From the NCBI RefSeq assembly GCF_016428595.1, contig NZ_JAELVQ010000032.1:1-38016 (forward strand): 38,016 bases of DNA. The letters are read 5' to 3'. Numbering within the stretch: the stretch's first letter is position 1; every line of letters starts with the position of its first letter. The position numbers and the translations under genes were made by a program. Shown here piece after piece: positions 26,584 through 35,300 of this stretch. Under the pieces are notes generated by a model. It was not told where the DNA came from. It searched no databases and saw only the letters and a list, made by a program, of their open reading frames with translations. The DNA comes from Snuella sedimenti (GTDB taxonomy: Bacteria > Bacteroidota > Bacteroidia > Flavobacteriales > Flavobacteriaceae).

Positions 26584-27543
26584 TTATTCTAAAACTATTC
26601 CCTTATTCTCTTTTTCGCAATCAATATAAAACTGCTTGGCAATGGCCATATCAAAGACCGCTAATCCCATTGGGTTAAACATTATTATCTTGTCTTTTGC
26701 ATCGAAATTATTATCAAATAAAAATTCAGCCATCGTTATTGTATCTTCTTTTTGAAGCCCTTTATTTTTATGCATCATTTCGATATCTGTATTCTCTCTA
26801 CATACTTCTTCCCAATTATCAACTATAACAATGTCCGTATAATCTAAAAAGGAATCTTTATAATCTCGAAGTGAGACATTTAAATGAAGGGAATTAGGTT
26901 TTGGCTTTTTATCAATGTAGGGAGATTTTGAAACTGTACAAGTGCATAAAATATCCGACACTTCAAATACCTTATCCCAAGCCGCCATAACAGAAACTTT
27001 ATCTTTTACATTTAAAGGAATCTCAGCAAAAACTTCTGGGTTTAAATCATAGATATAATATTGTTCAATCTTATCACCAAATTGATCTTCTATCATTTGT
27101 AAATGCATTTGTCCAATTGGCCCGTATCCAATTATTCCTACATTTAACTTTTCAGAGACATTAATCTTCATATACTTATCAATGATTGCTCCTGTAACGC
27201 TAGCCGTTCTAACCGCACTCAAATAAGGAGTATTGATTATTGCATAAGGAATTCCTGTTGCCTCTTCATTCAATATTATTGTTGAATGCGCTCTATTAAT
27301 ATTACTTTCCGTATTTTTTGGAAAACTCGCAATCCATTTTATTCCTGCTACATTGATATCTCCTCCTATATATGCTGGCATAGCAATGATTCTATTTTTC
27401 AAATCCTTATACCTTAGATAAGGCTTTATTGGTTGACAAAAGTCACCTTTAGCATATATTTTTGAAGCTTTGTAAATTTCTCCTATAAGTAACTGCCAAT
27501 TTAATTTCAACTCTTTAATTTCTGATTCTCCTAAATATTTCAA
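26584..27543 (-). CDS. sbnB: SbnB-like N-(amino-carboxyethyl)-glutamate dehydrogenase
   Basis: 319 residues, ornithine cyclodeaminase / mu-crystallin fold. In the staphyloferrin B pathway SbnB uses NAD+ to oxidise and hydrolyse N-(1-amino-1-carboxy-2-ethyl)-glutamate, giving L-2,3-diaminopropionate and 2-oxoglutarate. Seen here: a nucleotide-binding loop GYGPIG in the middle of the protein, the AGIKWIASFP segment typical of SbnB-type members, and the INTPYLSAVRTA segment that fits the family's substrate/cofactor region. Length is close to the usual 320-340. It begins 20 bp after the SbnA-like gene, the same order as in Dap operons. No siderophore synthetases of the IucA/IucC type are seen, so Dap here probably feeds the NRPS. 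An ornithine or alanine dehydrogenase role is less likely given the SbnA partner. Cytosolic, no signal peptide. Confidence 0.88.
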   Translation of the reverse strand: MKYLGESEIKELKLNWQLLIGEIYKASKIYAKGDFCQPIKPYLRYKDLKNRIIAMPAYIGGDINVAGIKWIASFPKNTESNINRAHSTIILNEEATGIPYAIINTPYLSAVRTASVTGAIIDKYMKINVSEKLNVGIIGYGPIGQMHLQMIEDQFGDKIEQYYIYDLNPEVFAEIPLNVKDKVSVMAAWDKVFEVSDILCTCTVSKSPYIDKKPKPNSLHLNVSLRDYKDSFLDYTDIVIVDNWEEVCRENTDIEMMHKNKGLQKEDTITMAEFLFDNNFDAKDKIIMFNPMGLAVFDMAIAKQFYIDCEKENKGIVLE

Positions 27544-27563
27544 AATTCAATGTTTTTAAGTGT

Positions 27564-28511
27564 TTATGATAAGTATACGTTGTCCATATAAGATTTTCCA
27601 TCGTCAGGACTAATAATTAATGCTTTTTTATTGGGGTTTTGCTTCATGTATTGCTTGGCCGCGAAATACACAGCTCCAGTAGATGCTCCTCCAAATACCA
27701 TTTCTTCATCAAGCAATTGCTTGCATCCACAAATGATATCTTTTTGAGATAAAATTATGACCGAATTAATTTTTACATTTTGAATATGAACCGAAGAAAT
27801 ACTTGACCCTATACCCGAAAGTGTTCTTTTTTGCACTTTATTTTGAAATACCAGAGATCCTTGAATATCAACAGCAACAATATTAATGTCTGGAAATTTC
27901 TCCATTAGCTTCCTTGATAACCCTGAAATTGTTCCCCCAGTACTTACAGCTACAAATAGTGCATCTAATTCATCAAAGTCATTACAGATCTCTTGTCCCA
28001 AACTATAATAATAACTCGCTGGATTGTTTGAATTTGAATATTGATTAGGATGAAAATGATTAGGATTTTCTTTTTTGTATTTCTCTATATACGCTATTCT
28101 ATTTAAGAGGTAACCTCCATGTTGATCTTTTTTATCAATCACAACTACATCGGATGCAAATAATTGCAACATTCGCTGCTTATCTTGTGGCGTATATTTA
28201 TCTACAACCGCAATAAAATTGATTCCTAAATATTTAGAAATCATAGCTAAAGCAATTCCAAAATTACCTGAAGATGATTCAATAATTGTATCTTTTTCCG
28301 ATAATTTGTTGTTCATTATCGCATTTTTCAAAATATGAAACGCTGGTCGTACTTTAATACTATTTGCAAACTGATAAGCCTCCTGTTTAATATATAGACC
28401 TTTAGTATTAATGAGTTCCAATAGCGGGGTATTTCCAATTTGCTTTTCAATTTGATCGAGTTTTCTAAATAGGTCATTAGGTAAAACTAGTGACTTGGTT
28501 TGTTTGATCAT
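27564..28511 (-). CDS. sbnA: SbnA-like PLP enzyme for diaminopropionate synthesis
   Basis: 315 residues, fold type II PLP enzyme of the cysteine synthase superfamily. SbnA condenses O-phospho-L-serine with L-glutamate to N-(1-amino-1-carboxy-2-ethyl)-glutamate, the substrate of SbnB. Seen: GNTPL near 26-30; the PLP lysine in NSIKVRPA (K53), where the SIKxRP form is SbnA-like rather than the GSxKDR form of ordinary cysteine synthase; the asparagine loop ESSSGNFGIALA; a phosphate-binding loop STGGTISG; and a C-terminal DDGKSYMDNVY like the DGxSYxD ending of the family. Followed 20 bp later by the SbnB-like gene, which strongly supports the pathway. A 203-bp gap precedes it, so it may have its own promoter, but I see no convincing one. 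A housekeeping cysteine synthase is the main alternative and is unlikely in this context. Confidence 0.88.
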   Translation of the reverse strand: MIKQTKSLVLPNDLFRKLDQIEKQIGNTPLLELINTKGLYIKQEAYQFANSIKVRPAFHILKNAIMNNKLSEKDTIIESSSGNFGIALAMISKYLGINFIAVVDKYTPQDKQRMLQLFASDVVVIDKKDQHGGYLLNRIAYIEKYKKENPNHFHPNQYSNSNNPASYYYSLGQEICNDFDELDALFVAVSTGGTISGLSRKLMEKFPDINIVAVDIQGSLVFQNKVQKRTLSGIGSSISSVHIQNVKINSVIILSQKDIICGCKQLLDEEMVFGGASTGAVYFAAKQYMKQNPNKKALIISPDDGKSYMDNVYLS

Positions 28512-28714
28512 TTCAATTAAAAGGTATAATTTGATATTAGTATTAAATTCTTTTCAACCTATAAGATTATAGTCAACGTAAGTAATCTTTATCAATATTA
28601 AAGTTCTACTAATTTTTGCTATAGCTATATAAGGAATTTAGCAAGAAATAAAGGTTCATGAATAACCTATTGCTTTTTTGAAAAGAAGGAAAGGGAGTGT
28701 AATATGTTTTAGAT
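28512..28714. other. 203-bp gap upstream of the sbnA-like gene
   Basis: AT-rich intergenic DNA between the flavoprotein stop and the sbnA-like start. It holds one imperfect inverted repeat, listed separately. I looked on the minus strand for the Bacteroidota promoter form (TTG about 19 bp before TAnnTTTG) and found only partial matches close to the start codon, none convincing. A secondary promoter is possible but not shown. Confidence 0.4.
28647..28671. repeat. Imperfect inverted repeat after the flavoprotein gene
   Basis: Two arms (AATAAAGGTT and AACCTATT, one base bulged) flank a 7-base loop. On the plus strand it is followed by GC and six Ts, but no plus-strand gene is known upstream. 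On the minus strand it lies about 45 bp after the flavoprotein stop without a U-rich tail. It could be a weak terminator or mRNA-end hairpin; I am unsure. Confidence 0.25.
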
Positions 28715-30274
28715 CTATAAGCTCAAAGGCACTAACTCTTTTAAACACATGTAAATAAATTTTTTCAATGGTCGGATATGAACATCTTCTTCTTTCCAAT
28801 TATTTTCAAAGTCTTCAATAATGTGATGAACATTAACAACTAATCCATTTATATATTCTCTTACTATAGGATGTAAAAACGCACTTTGGTTTGCATTCTC
28901 AACATCGTTTCTATGTACACGTGTTACATTAAATATATCCGGTGATTTATTAAAAATCTCATGTCCATACTCTAAAGTTACAATAAAATAGTGTTCCTTG
29001 TCTTGACAATATGTGTCAATAGCATAATCCACAGGAATATTATGAATGTATGTTGCTTTTTTATTATCAATAACAATTACATCACCTATAAATCCAAATT
29101 GTTGCCATAGTGCAGAAGTTCTGTTTACATTTTCAATAATTTTCCTTGTGATTACTTCAGGATTCAATGAAACTGAATCTGACGGCCAGTTTACACCATT
29201 GTTATCTTCATTTAAAATATGAAATAAACATTTGCTATTGTATCTAAATCCATGAATAAATGCTGAGGTAGATTTTTTGAAATCACGCATTTGTGTTACA
29301 GCTCCAGCAAAGTATAATCCATCTATATTAGTAGATTCCCAATTCGATTTTTGGTTTGGAAATCTATTCATAATTGTCATTTCTGGCTTTGTATTGTCTG
29401 CAAACATTGAATCATCAAATCTAAATCCAGCACATAGAATAACATCATCATATATTAATACTTCAACTTCATTATTTGCATGGCCATAATGTACTGTTAC
29501 ATGATATTCCCCATCAATTTCTTTAATTTCTTCAATGTCTCCATCGATGATCGCATTCTGGGATTTTAATTGATAGGTATCTAATAAATTATTGTTTACT
29601 GCTCTTAAATGTCCTACAAAGTGTGTTTTCCATGCCAATTTTATTGGAGTCGGGCTGCATACATGAATCTTTGAAGCCGTTGAAACTAAATTATCTGCTG
29701 TTTCAAATCCTGAGTTTCCCTTTCCTATGATTAAAACTCTCTTATTTATAAAATCTTCAGGATCCACCGATGTATCAACATATGTTTTACAATTTTCTAT
29801 TCCCTTTATTTTTGGGATGAATGGTATATTTACGCCTATAGCCATTACTAATTTCTCACATGTGTATACATATCCATTTTCTGTTTCAATTCGAAATAAA
29901 TCCTCTTTTGAAATATTAGATACTTTTGCATCATACACGATTTTCAAATTGTGACTTATGGCGTAATCTCTAAAGTAGTTTACAATATGATCTGCATTTG
30001 GAAAGTAGTCCTTTGTGTAGTCTTTAAATAAAGGAGCATGTTCATCACTTAATAGTGAATTCCAGTCGTAACGCAAGTTAATTTCGTTATCATCAAAACC
30101 TGTGTAGACTTTATTAATAGAAATCAGTTGTCGGTGTCGTGGAAAATACTCAAATGTATGTCCTACATGATTTGCTCGTTCTAGAATCAAATAATCCATA
30201 TTATTTTTTTCTAAATAATAGGCCAATTGTAAACCACCTGGTCCTGCTCCTATAATAATGATTTTTTTGTTCAT
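28715..30274 (-). CDS. FAD/NAD(P)-dependent monooxygenase-like flavoprotein, FOXRED2/ERFAD-like
   Basis: 519 residues, two-dinucleotide-binding-domain flavoprotein. Seen: N-terminal FAD loop GAGPGG at 9-14; a second Rossmann loop (GKGNSGFETA) near 175-190 for NAD(P)H; and a late FAD-contact segment GLYFAGAV. From memory, many segments match the vertebrate ER flavoprotein FOXRED2/ERFAD: PRHRQLISINK, NLRYDWNSLL, SVDPEDF, LDTYQLKS, FIHGFRY and a C-terminal HHIIEDF...IRPLKKF. The match extends past the flavin domain, so it is probably the same subfamily. There is no ER signal or KDEL; expected to be cytosolic. Likely role: tailoring oxidation (N- or C-hydroxylation, or a similar step) of a building block or the peptide; the substrate cannot be read from the sequence. 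It differs from ornithine N-hydroxylases in these signature segments. It follows the CmlA-like gene after a 321-bp gap. Confidence 0.82.
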   Translation of the reverse strand: MNKKIIIIGAGPGGLQLAYYLEKNNMDYLILERANHVGHTFEYFPRHRQLISINKVYTGFDDNEINLRYDWNSLLSDEHAPLFKDYTKDYFPNADHIVNYFRDYAISHNLKIVYDAKVSNISKEDLFRIETENGYVYTCEKLVMAIGVNIPFIPKIKGIENCKTYVDTSVDPEDFINKRVLIIGKGNSGFETADNLVSTASKIHVCSPTPIKLAWKTHFVGHLRAVNNNLLDTYQLKSQNAIIDGDIEEIKEIDGEYHVTVHYGHANNEVEVLIYDDVILCAGFRFDDSMFADNTKPEMTIMNRFPNQKSNWESTNIDGLYFAGAVTQMRDFKKSTSAFIHGFRYNSKCLFHILNEDNNGVNWPSDSVSLNPEVITRKIIENVNRTSALWQQFGFIGDVIVIDNKKATYIHNIPVDYAIDTYCQDKEHYFIVTLEYGHEIFNKSPDIFNVTRVHRNDVENANQSAFLHPIVREYINGLVVNVHHIIEDFENNWKEEDVHIRPLKKFIYMCLKELVPLSL

Positions 30275-30360
30275 ATCTTTTCCATTTTCATTTACTAATA
30301 ATAGATTTGCAATTATTTGTTGTCCTTTCTAAATAAGTGTGTAATATTAAAATTTGGTTT

Positions 30361-30377
30361 TCCTTAACAATTAAGGA
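30361..30377. promoter_or_regulatory. 17-bp perfect palindrome, possible operator
   Basis: The plus-strand sequence TCCTTAACAATTAAGGA has 7-bp perfect arms around CAA. It lies about 85 bp upstream of the flavoprotein start codon, a plausible position for a dimeric regulator site or a small mRNA hairpin. I saw no second copy elsewhere in the intergenic regions. Function is inference. Confidence 0.3.
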
Positions 30378-30401
30378 CAATTACGGATTGAAAATTACAA
30401 A

Positions 30402-30515
30402 TTAGTCACCCCTACCCCTAATAGCTTTATATCTTGTAACCATAATAGTTTTCCCAACATTCGGATCTTTCATCTTCTTGTCTCGGTATTGTAAAGTATT
30501 ATTTGTAAAGCCCAT
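30402..30515 (-). CDS. Possible 37-aa small ORF
   Basis: An ATG at 30515-30513 opens 37 codons ending in TAA, beginning MGFTNNTLQYRDKK and ending KAIRGRGD. It is basic and hydrophilic, with no signal peptide or membrane segment. No clear ribosome binding site, but neighbouring genes also lack strong ones. I do not recognise it. It is too short and unlike MbtH. It lies in the largest gap of the cluster, on the coding strand; it could be a real small protein, an upstream ORF for the flavoprotein gene, or chance. Confidence 0.2.
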   Translation of the reverse strand: MGFTNNTLQYRDKKMKDPNVGKTIMVTRYKAIRGRGD

Positions 30516-30595
30516 AGTTGTTTTTTAAAGATACATTTGGAAGTTTACTTATATCGTATCTATTTTGCCTTAAAAGACATGGGTATTGTATAGTT

Positions 30596-32254
30596 TCATT
30601 CAGAGGGAACAGCTTCCAGCTTTCCTCCTACTTTATATTCTAATGTTTTTTCTCCAAACAAACGTTCTGCATCAACACCAATTGTTTTGCAGTGCTCTAG
30701 AATTCTATTTGATTCTATAATTGGTAGAGATTCGTCTGTATATTTAATTGAACTAATATACTTTAACCATGGTTCCATTCCCATTGCATAGATAAATACA
30801 TGTTTTGGATTAAAGATATCTATCAACGATTTACATTCATTAAAGTTTGAACCCGAAAGTCTTCTCGTTTGATCTTTGCTTCTTTCAATTGTGTTTGGGA
30901 GTAATGGTCCATATAACCATGACAATGGAGCTCCTTCACATTCCATCCCGGCAAATAATACATCTACATCTCCATATATTTCTTGAATTCTATTGTACAA
31001 TTTTGACTCAATATTACAAGAATCCGCAACAAATAACATTTTATAATTGTCTACAAAGTTTACCATATAGCAAAGCTTACTGCGTACATCTAAATCTGAA
31101 TGTTCTCCTAAGAACGGAATTCCCGTAATGGTACAATCTTGGAAATGTAATGTTTCAAGTTCTCCAATTTCAATAATATTGTCAAAACCAATTTTTTCTA
31201 ACATCAACTTAATATTTGGATCTTGTAATCCACCTCCATTACTTTTTGGCACAATGATTTTTTTTATTTTATGTCGAATTCTTAATAAGGTTTCAAACAG
31301 GATATGATCTTGATGATTATGGGTGATTAATACATAGTCAATTTCTTCAGGTAAATCAGAATATGTATAACGAGAAATATCTGACTCGTATCCATAACTA
31401 ATTACCGGATCTACCAATACACTTGTATTTTTTGTTTCAGTAAGAATAGAAGCATGTCCAAAGTAACGTGTCAAAACTCCATCTCCTTGGTATGGTTTGT
31501 ATACAGGTGGTGCTTCTTTTTTAAAGAATGTTTTAAATATGGGTTCTTGTTCTTCTGTAATATTGAATAATGCTTTTAATTCACCATATGCGCGAGGTTT
31601 ACGTTCTGCTTTAAATAATTCATCAATTGCTTTTGAGTGTAATGGTACTTTGAAATTTAGTACTTCAGGATTTGGTAATCTTGGGGTGCTTAACACAAAT
31701 GAACGCGAGTCATCATCTTCAACACAGAATAAATTGATAGATTGAATAGATTCGTCATAAAACTTTGATGCATATAATAAAGGTTCGAAAAAGCGGAACG
31801 AAGGATTATTATTTAAGTCATAAATCAACTCAACCATACCACGCAAACATTCCGGAACTTTTTCATATAACGGTTCTAATGAATATCCTGTAGCTTCGTT
31901 CTCTAACATTTCGTTTAATTCCGCAATTGCATCGCAAAGTTCTAAATGAACGGCACAATTTTTTATTGTATTATCACGTAATTCCTGAATTTCATCTACA
32001 CGTTTTCCATCATAGTCAATAAAAGGTCCACCGAGCATTTTTGGTGTTTTTACGGCTGCTGCATGAATTCGTGGATTTTTGATATATGAATCAATAATTT
32101 TTAAATGTCGGTTCTTAATATTTAATGCTGCTGTTGCAGGACTAATTAAATGTGACCACGCATACCAACCTTCTACTAAAGTTTCTACTGCCAAATTTTG
32201 AACTACATAAACCTCATCGTGGTCTTGGATTTCTTCTGGTGCATTTTTCATCAT
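30596..32254 (-). CDS. CmlA-like diiron beta-hydroxylase acting on carrier-bound amino acid
   Basis: 552 residues: an N-terminal region of about 250 residues (with GWYAWSHLISPATAA near 29-43) followed by a metallo-beta-lactamase-fold domain. This two-part layout and length match CmlA, the non-heme diiron oxygenase that beta-hydroxylates an aminoacyl group bound to the CmlP carrier protein in chloramphenicol synthesis. Metal-site residues visible: THNHQDH (H312, H314, D316, H317), GEH (E384), VADS (D411) and a later PKH (H485), with spacings close to those I recall for CmlA. It ends in a conserved-looking basic/acidic tail without a signal peptide. It starts 46 bp after the TE-ending NRPS gene, suggesting co-expression and possibly action on that enzyme's Asp-like module, but the target carrier is not determined. 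It is not a resistance beta-lactamase: the N-terminal domain and operon context argue against it. ATG ATG start; the first is used. Confidence 0.88.
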   Translation of the reverse strand: MMKNAPEEIQDHDEVYVVQNLAVETLVEGWYAWSHLISPATAALNIKNRHLKIIDSYIKNPRIHAAAVKTPKMLGGPFIDYDGKRVDEIQELRDNTIKNCAVHLELCDAIAELNEMLENEATGYSLEPLYEKVPECLRGMVELIYDLNNNPSFRFFEPLLYASKFYDESIQSINLFCVEDDDSRSFVLSTPRLPNPEVLNFKVPLHSKAIDELFKAERKPRAYGELKALFNITEEQEPIFKTFFKKEAPPVYKPYQGDGVLTRYFGHASILTETKNTSVLVDPVISYGYESDISRYTYSDLPEEIDYVLITHNHQDHILFETLLRIRHKIKKIIVPKSNGGGLQDPNIKLMLEKIGFDNIIEIGELETLHFQDCTITGIPFLGEHSDLDVRSKLCYMVNFVDNYKMLFVADSCNIESKLYNRIQEIYGDVDVLFAGMECEGAPLSWLYGPLLPNTIERSKDQTRRLSGSNFNECKSLIDIFNPKHVFIYAMGMEPWLKYISSIKYTDESLPIIESNRILEHCKTIGVDAERLFGEKTLEYKVGGKLEAVPSE

Positions 32255-32300
32255 TTACAAGTTTTAATTTTGTTGATTTTTCTATTTTAAGTTGAGTCGA

Positions 32301-35300
32301 TTAATTTTCTTTTGTTACTAATGTATTGAGTATAGTTTGAATTTTACTTCCCAATGCTTTTCCGTTTTCTTCACGAATAATGGTAAGGTGATTTCCTTTG
32401 GCATTTACCAAATGAATGTTTTCTACAAAATGCTCCCATCCTAAGCATGCCGTATATTCAGTGTCATCTCTTTCACTTCTCACTAATAACATGTTTTGAA
32501 TGTTTCCTTCTGTTATATATGACAAGCTTACATTAGTTAAGAACAGTTTAAATACACGTCCAAATACCTCAATACCATTAGTAAACTCTATATTGTTTTC
32601 CTGTAGAAAATCGATTACGGTATTCCACGATTCATCAACATTTTCAATGTCCAAACGTTGTGCTAAATCATCTTGCCATTTATCAAATAATTTGTGACTT
32701 TGGACAACTCCTGTAATGGTTTCACTAATCATCTCTACCGTTCTTTTTGCAATTTCTTCTGCCGAACCGCGTTCATTATCATCAAAAAATGCTGGTTGAT
32801 CTAGTAGAATTGGCAACACCTCATCATTAGTTTGTTCTAACTGTTTTGCCATCTCAAACGCAACAGATCCTCCAAAAGAATACCCCATAAACACATATGG
32901 GCCTTCCGGTTGCATTGCTTTGATACGCTCAATGTTTTTGACAGCTATTTCATGTATGGTATGCAATGCTTTTTCTCCATCGAATAAACCCTCCATTTCT
33001 AAACCATAAATAGGTCTGTCTGTTCCTAAATTTGAAGCAAATTCTTCTAAAAAAGCACTTGTGCCTCCAAGTGGAGGAATTAGAAATAGTGGAACGCCTG
33101 CTCCTTCTGATTGGAATAGCAACATATGCTCATCTTCTTTCTTAGTTTTCTCTGAAATTAATGTACAATGTTTTATTATTTTTTCTAATGTTACATTGAA
33201 TGCATTTGCGAGTTCCATAATTGTTTCTTCGTTGAAATCTTTTTCATTGAAATTCCATTCAAATTGCATTTGACCGTCTACAATCATTCCATTTATGGCC
33301 AATCTATAACTGTGTTGATTTTCAATAGCACTTTCAAAGCCTTTGTCTTCTCCCGCAAAGCCAATAAGATTTTCTTCTTTTGTCTTTTCTGAAGTTGAAG
33401 TTGTATTATCAAAACTTCCTAAGTAATTAAATATGATATCTTTTTTAGGAACTTTCAAGGAATTCCGAACTTCCTCCGATGTTGCTAAATGATGTAATAC
33501 AGCATAGCCGATGCCTTTATTTGGAATTTGTCTTAAAATATTCTTTGTATTGATAACATGCTTTTTAATATCATTTCCATTCTTAGGAATTTCTAGATTC
33601 ACCGGATAGAGCGTTGTAAACCATCCGATAGTTCTGTAAATATCTATATCGTCAAACAATTCTTCACGTCCATGCCCTTCTAAGTGAATCATCAAGTTAG
33701 AATCTGCACACCAATTTTTTAATGACATCGATAATGCGCTTAACAGTATATCATTGATTTCTGTTTCGTATACTCTATTCGTTTCATGAACTAGTAATTG
33801 TGTTTGTTCTTTGCTTAATGCAATTACATAACTTTCCGGCTTAGCATTCAATGTTTCGGTAGTATCAATTCGAAGTTCTATAAACTTTGAAACAGTTTCT
33901 TTCCAATATTCATATTCGGATAGAAGCGTTTCAGAAGTTACATATTCAGCTAGTTTTTCAACCCATTGACGATAAGAAGATCCTTTTCCAGGTAATGAAA
34001 CTGGTTCCTTGTGATATAGTTTTTCAATAAGCATCATGAAATCTTCTATTAAAATTCTCCACGAGATACCATCAATCGCCAAATGATGTACTACAATTAA
34101 TAATCGATTGGTTACTTCTTTTTCGGGTGTCTGAATCCAAACAAAACGCGTAATATCACCTTTTGAAATATTTAAACTTGCTTGATATTTGTTACAAATT
34201 GAACTGATTTCTTCTATAGAAGCAACTGTTTCCGTTGCTAATTCTGCATGCCTAGAAGAATATGTTTGTATTGGAAAAATTGTATTTTCAACAGTTTCAA
34301 ACTGTAAGCGTAATGCATCGTGATGATGTGTTAGTCGTTTAACTGCTTCTTTTAATACGTTTTCTTCTACAGATTTTGAAACTGTTAATAATACAGATTG
34401 ATTGTAATGATTTTGTACTGCATATCCACGTTCAAAGAAATCTCTCTGAATTGGATGTAATGGTACATTTCCTTCTAATCCCCCTTTTTCTGCAATAATC
34501 TTAACTGAATTGTTTTTTACATACAAGGCTATTTCCGAAATGGTTTGGTAAGTAAAAATATCTTTTACCATATGATTGATTCCTGCTACCCTACTACGAC
34601 TTACCAATTGTATCGCTTTGATAGAATCCCCTCCTAATTCAAAGAAATTATCATGAACACCAATCTTTTTTACTTTTAACAACGTTTCCCAAATGTCTAC
34701 AAGTTTTGCTTCTATAGCAGTTTTTGGTGCTACATATACTTTGGTTTGACTTTTTATAGTTGGTTTTGGCAATTGTTTTTTATCAACTTTACCATTACTA
34801 GTTAAAGGAAACGCCTCTAAGATAATATACGTTTTAGGAACCATATAATCTGGCAACTTCTCTTTGGCTTTACGCTGAATTTCAACGTCTGAAATGGCTT
34901 CTTCTAATACTACATAACTAACTAGTTGTTCACCCCCTGATTCATCTTCTACAACTGTAATTACAGATTGTTTAATCTCATCAAAGGATTCAAGTATAAC
35001 GGCAATTTCTTTGAGTTCAACTCGATATCCGCGAATCTTAATTTGATCATCTTTTCTACCCAAGAAATCTACTTCTCCGGTTGACAACCATTTTCCAACA
35101 TCTCCAGTTTTATAAACTTTTATAATTGCTTCGTTTAGTTTTATAGTTTTAAATTTCGCAGCTGTTAACACTTCTTGATTTATATATCCTTTAGCCAAAC
35201 CTTCTCCTGCTATGCAAATTTCTCCAGGAATTCCTATTGGACACAATTGATTTTTATCATCCAGAATAAGAACCTGTGTATTTCCAAATGGTTTACCTAA

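Larger units (their letters stand above)
30275..30595. other. 321-bp gap between CmlA-like and flavoprotein genes
   Basis: The longest gap in the window. It contains a 17-bp palindrome (30361-30377) and a short minus-strand ORF (30402-30515), both listed separately. No RNA gene, terminator with a clear T-run or transposon end was recognised. Its length and the palindrome make it the best place in this window for an internal regulatory region, but no promoter consensus is convincing. Confidence 0.5.

Noticed and set aside
26584-28511. Staphyloferrin B-like siderophore locus
   Set aside because: Only the SbnA/SbnB-like pair is seen; there are no NIS synthetases, decarboxylase or siderophore transport genes.
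27564-28511. Housekeeping cysteine synthase
   Set aside because: The lysine motif is SIKVRP rather than GSxKDR, and the neighbour is SbnB-like.
28715-30274. Ornithine/lysine N-hydroxylase
   Set aside because: General fold is similar, but the segments recognised along the full length resemble FOXRED2/ERFAD; siderophore-type hydroxamate context is missing.
30402-30515. MbtH-like helper protein
   Set aside because: Too short (37 residues versus about 65-75) and lacking the MbtH tryptophan motifs.
30596-32254. Metallo-beta-lactamase-type hydrolase or resistance gene
   Set aside because: The HxHxDH motif fits, but the 250-residue N-terminal region, total length and GEH/VADS spacing fit CmlA-type diiron oxygenases, and it is embedded between NRPS genes.
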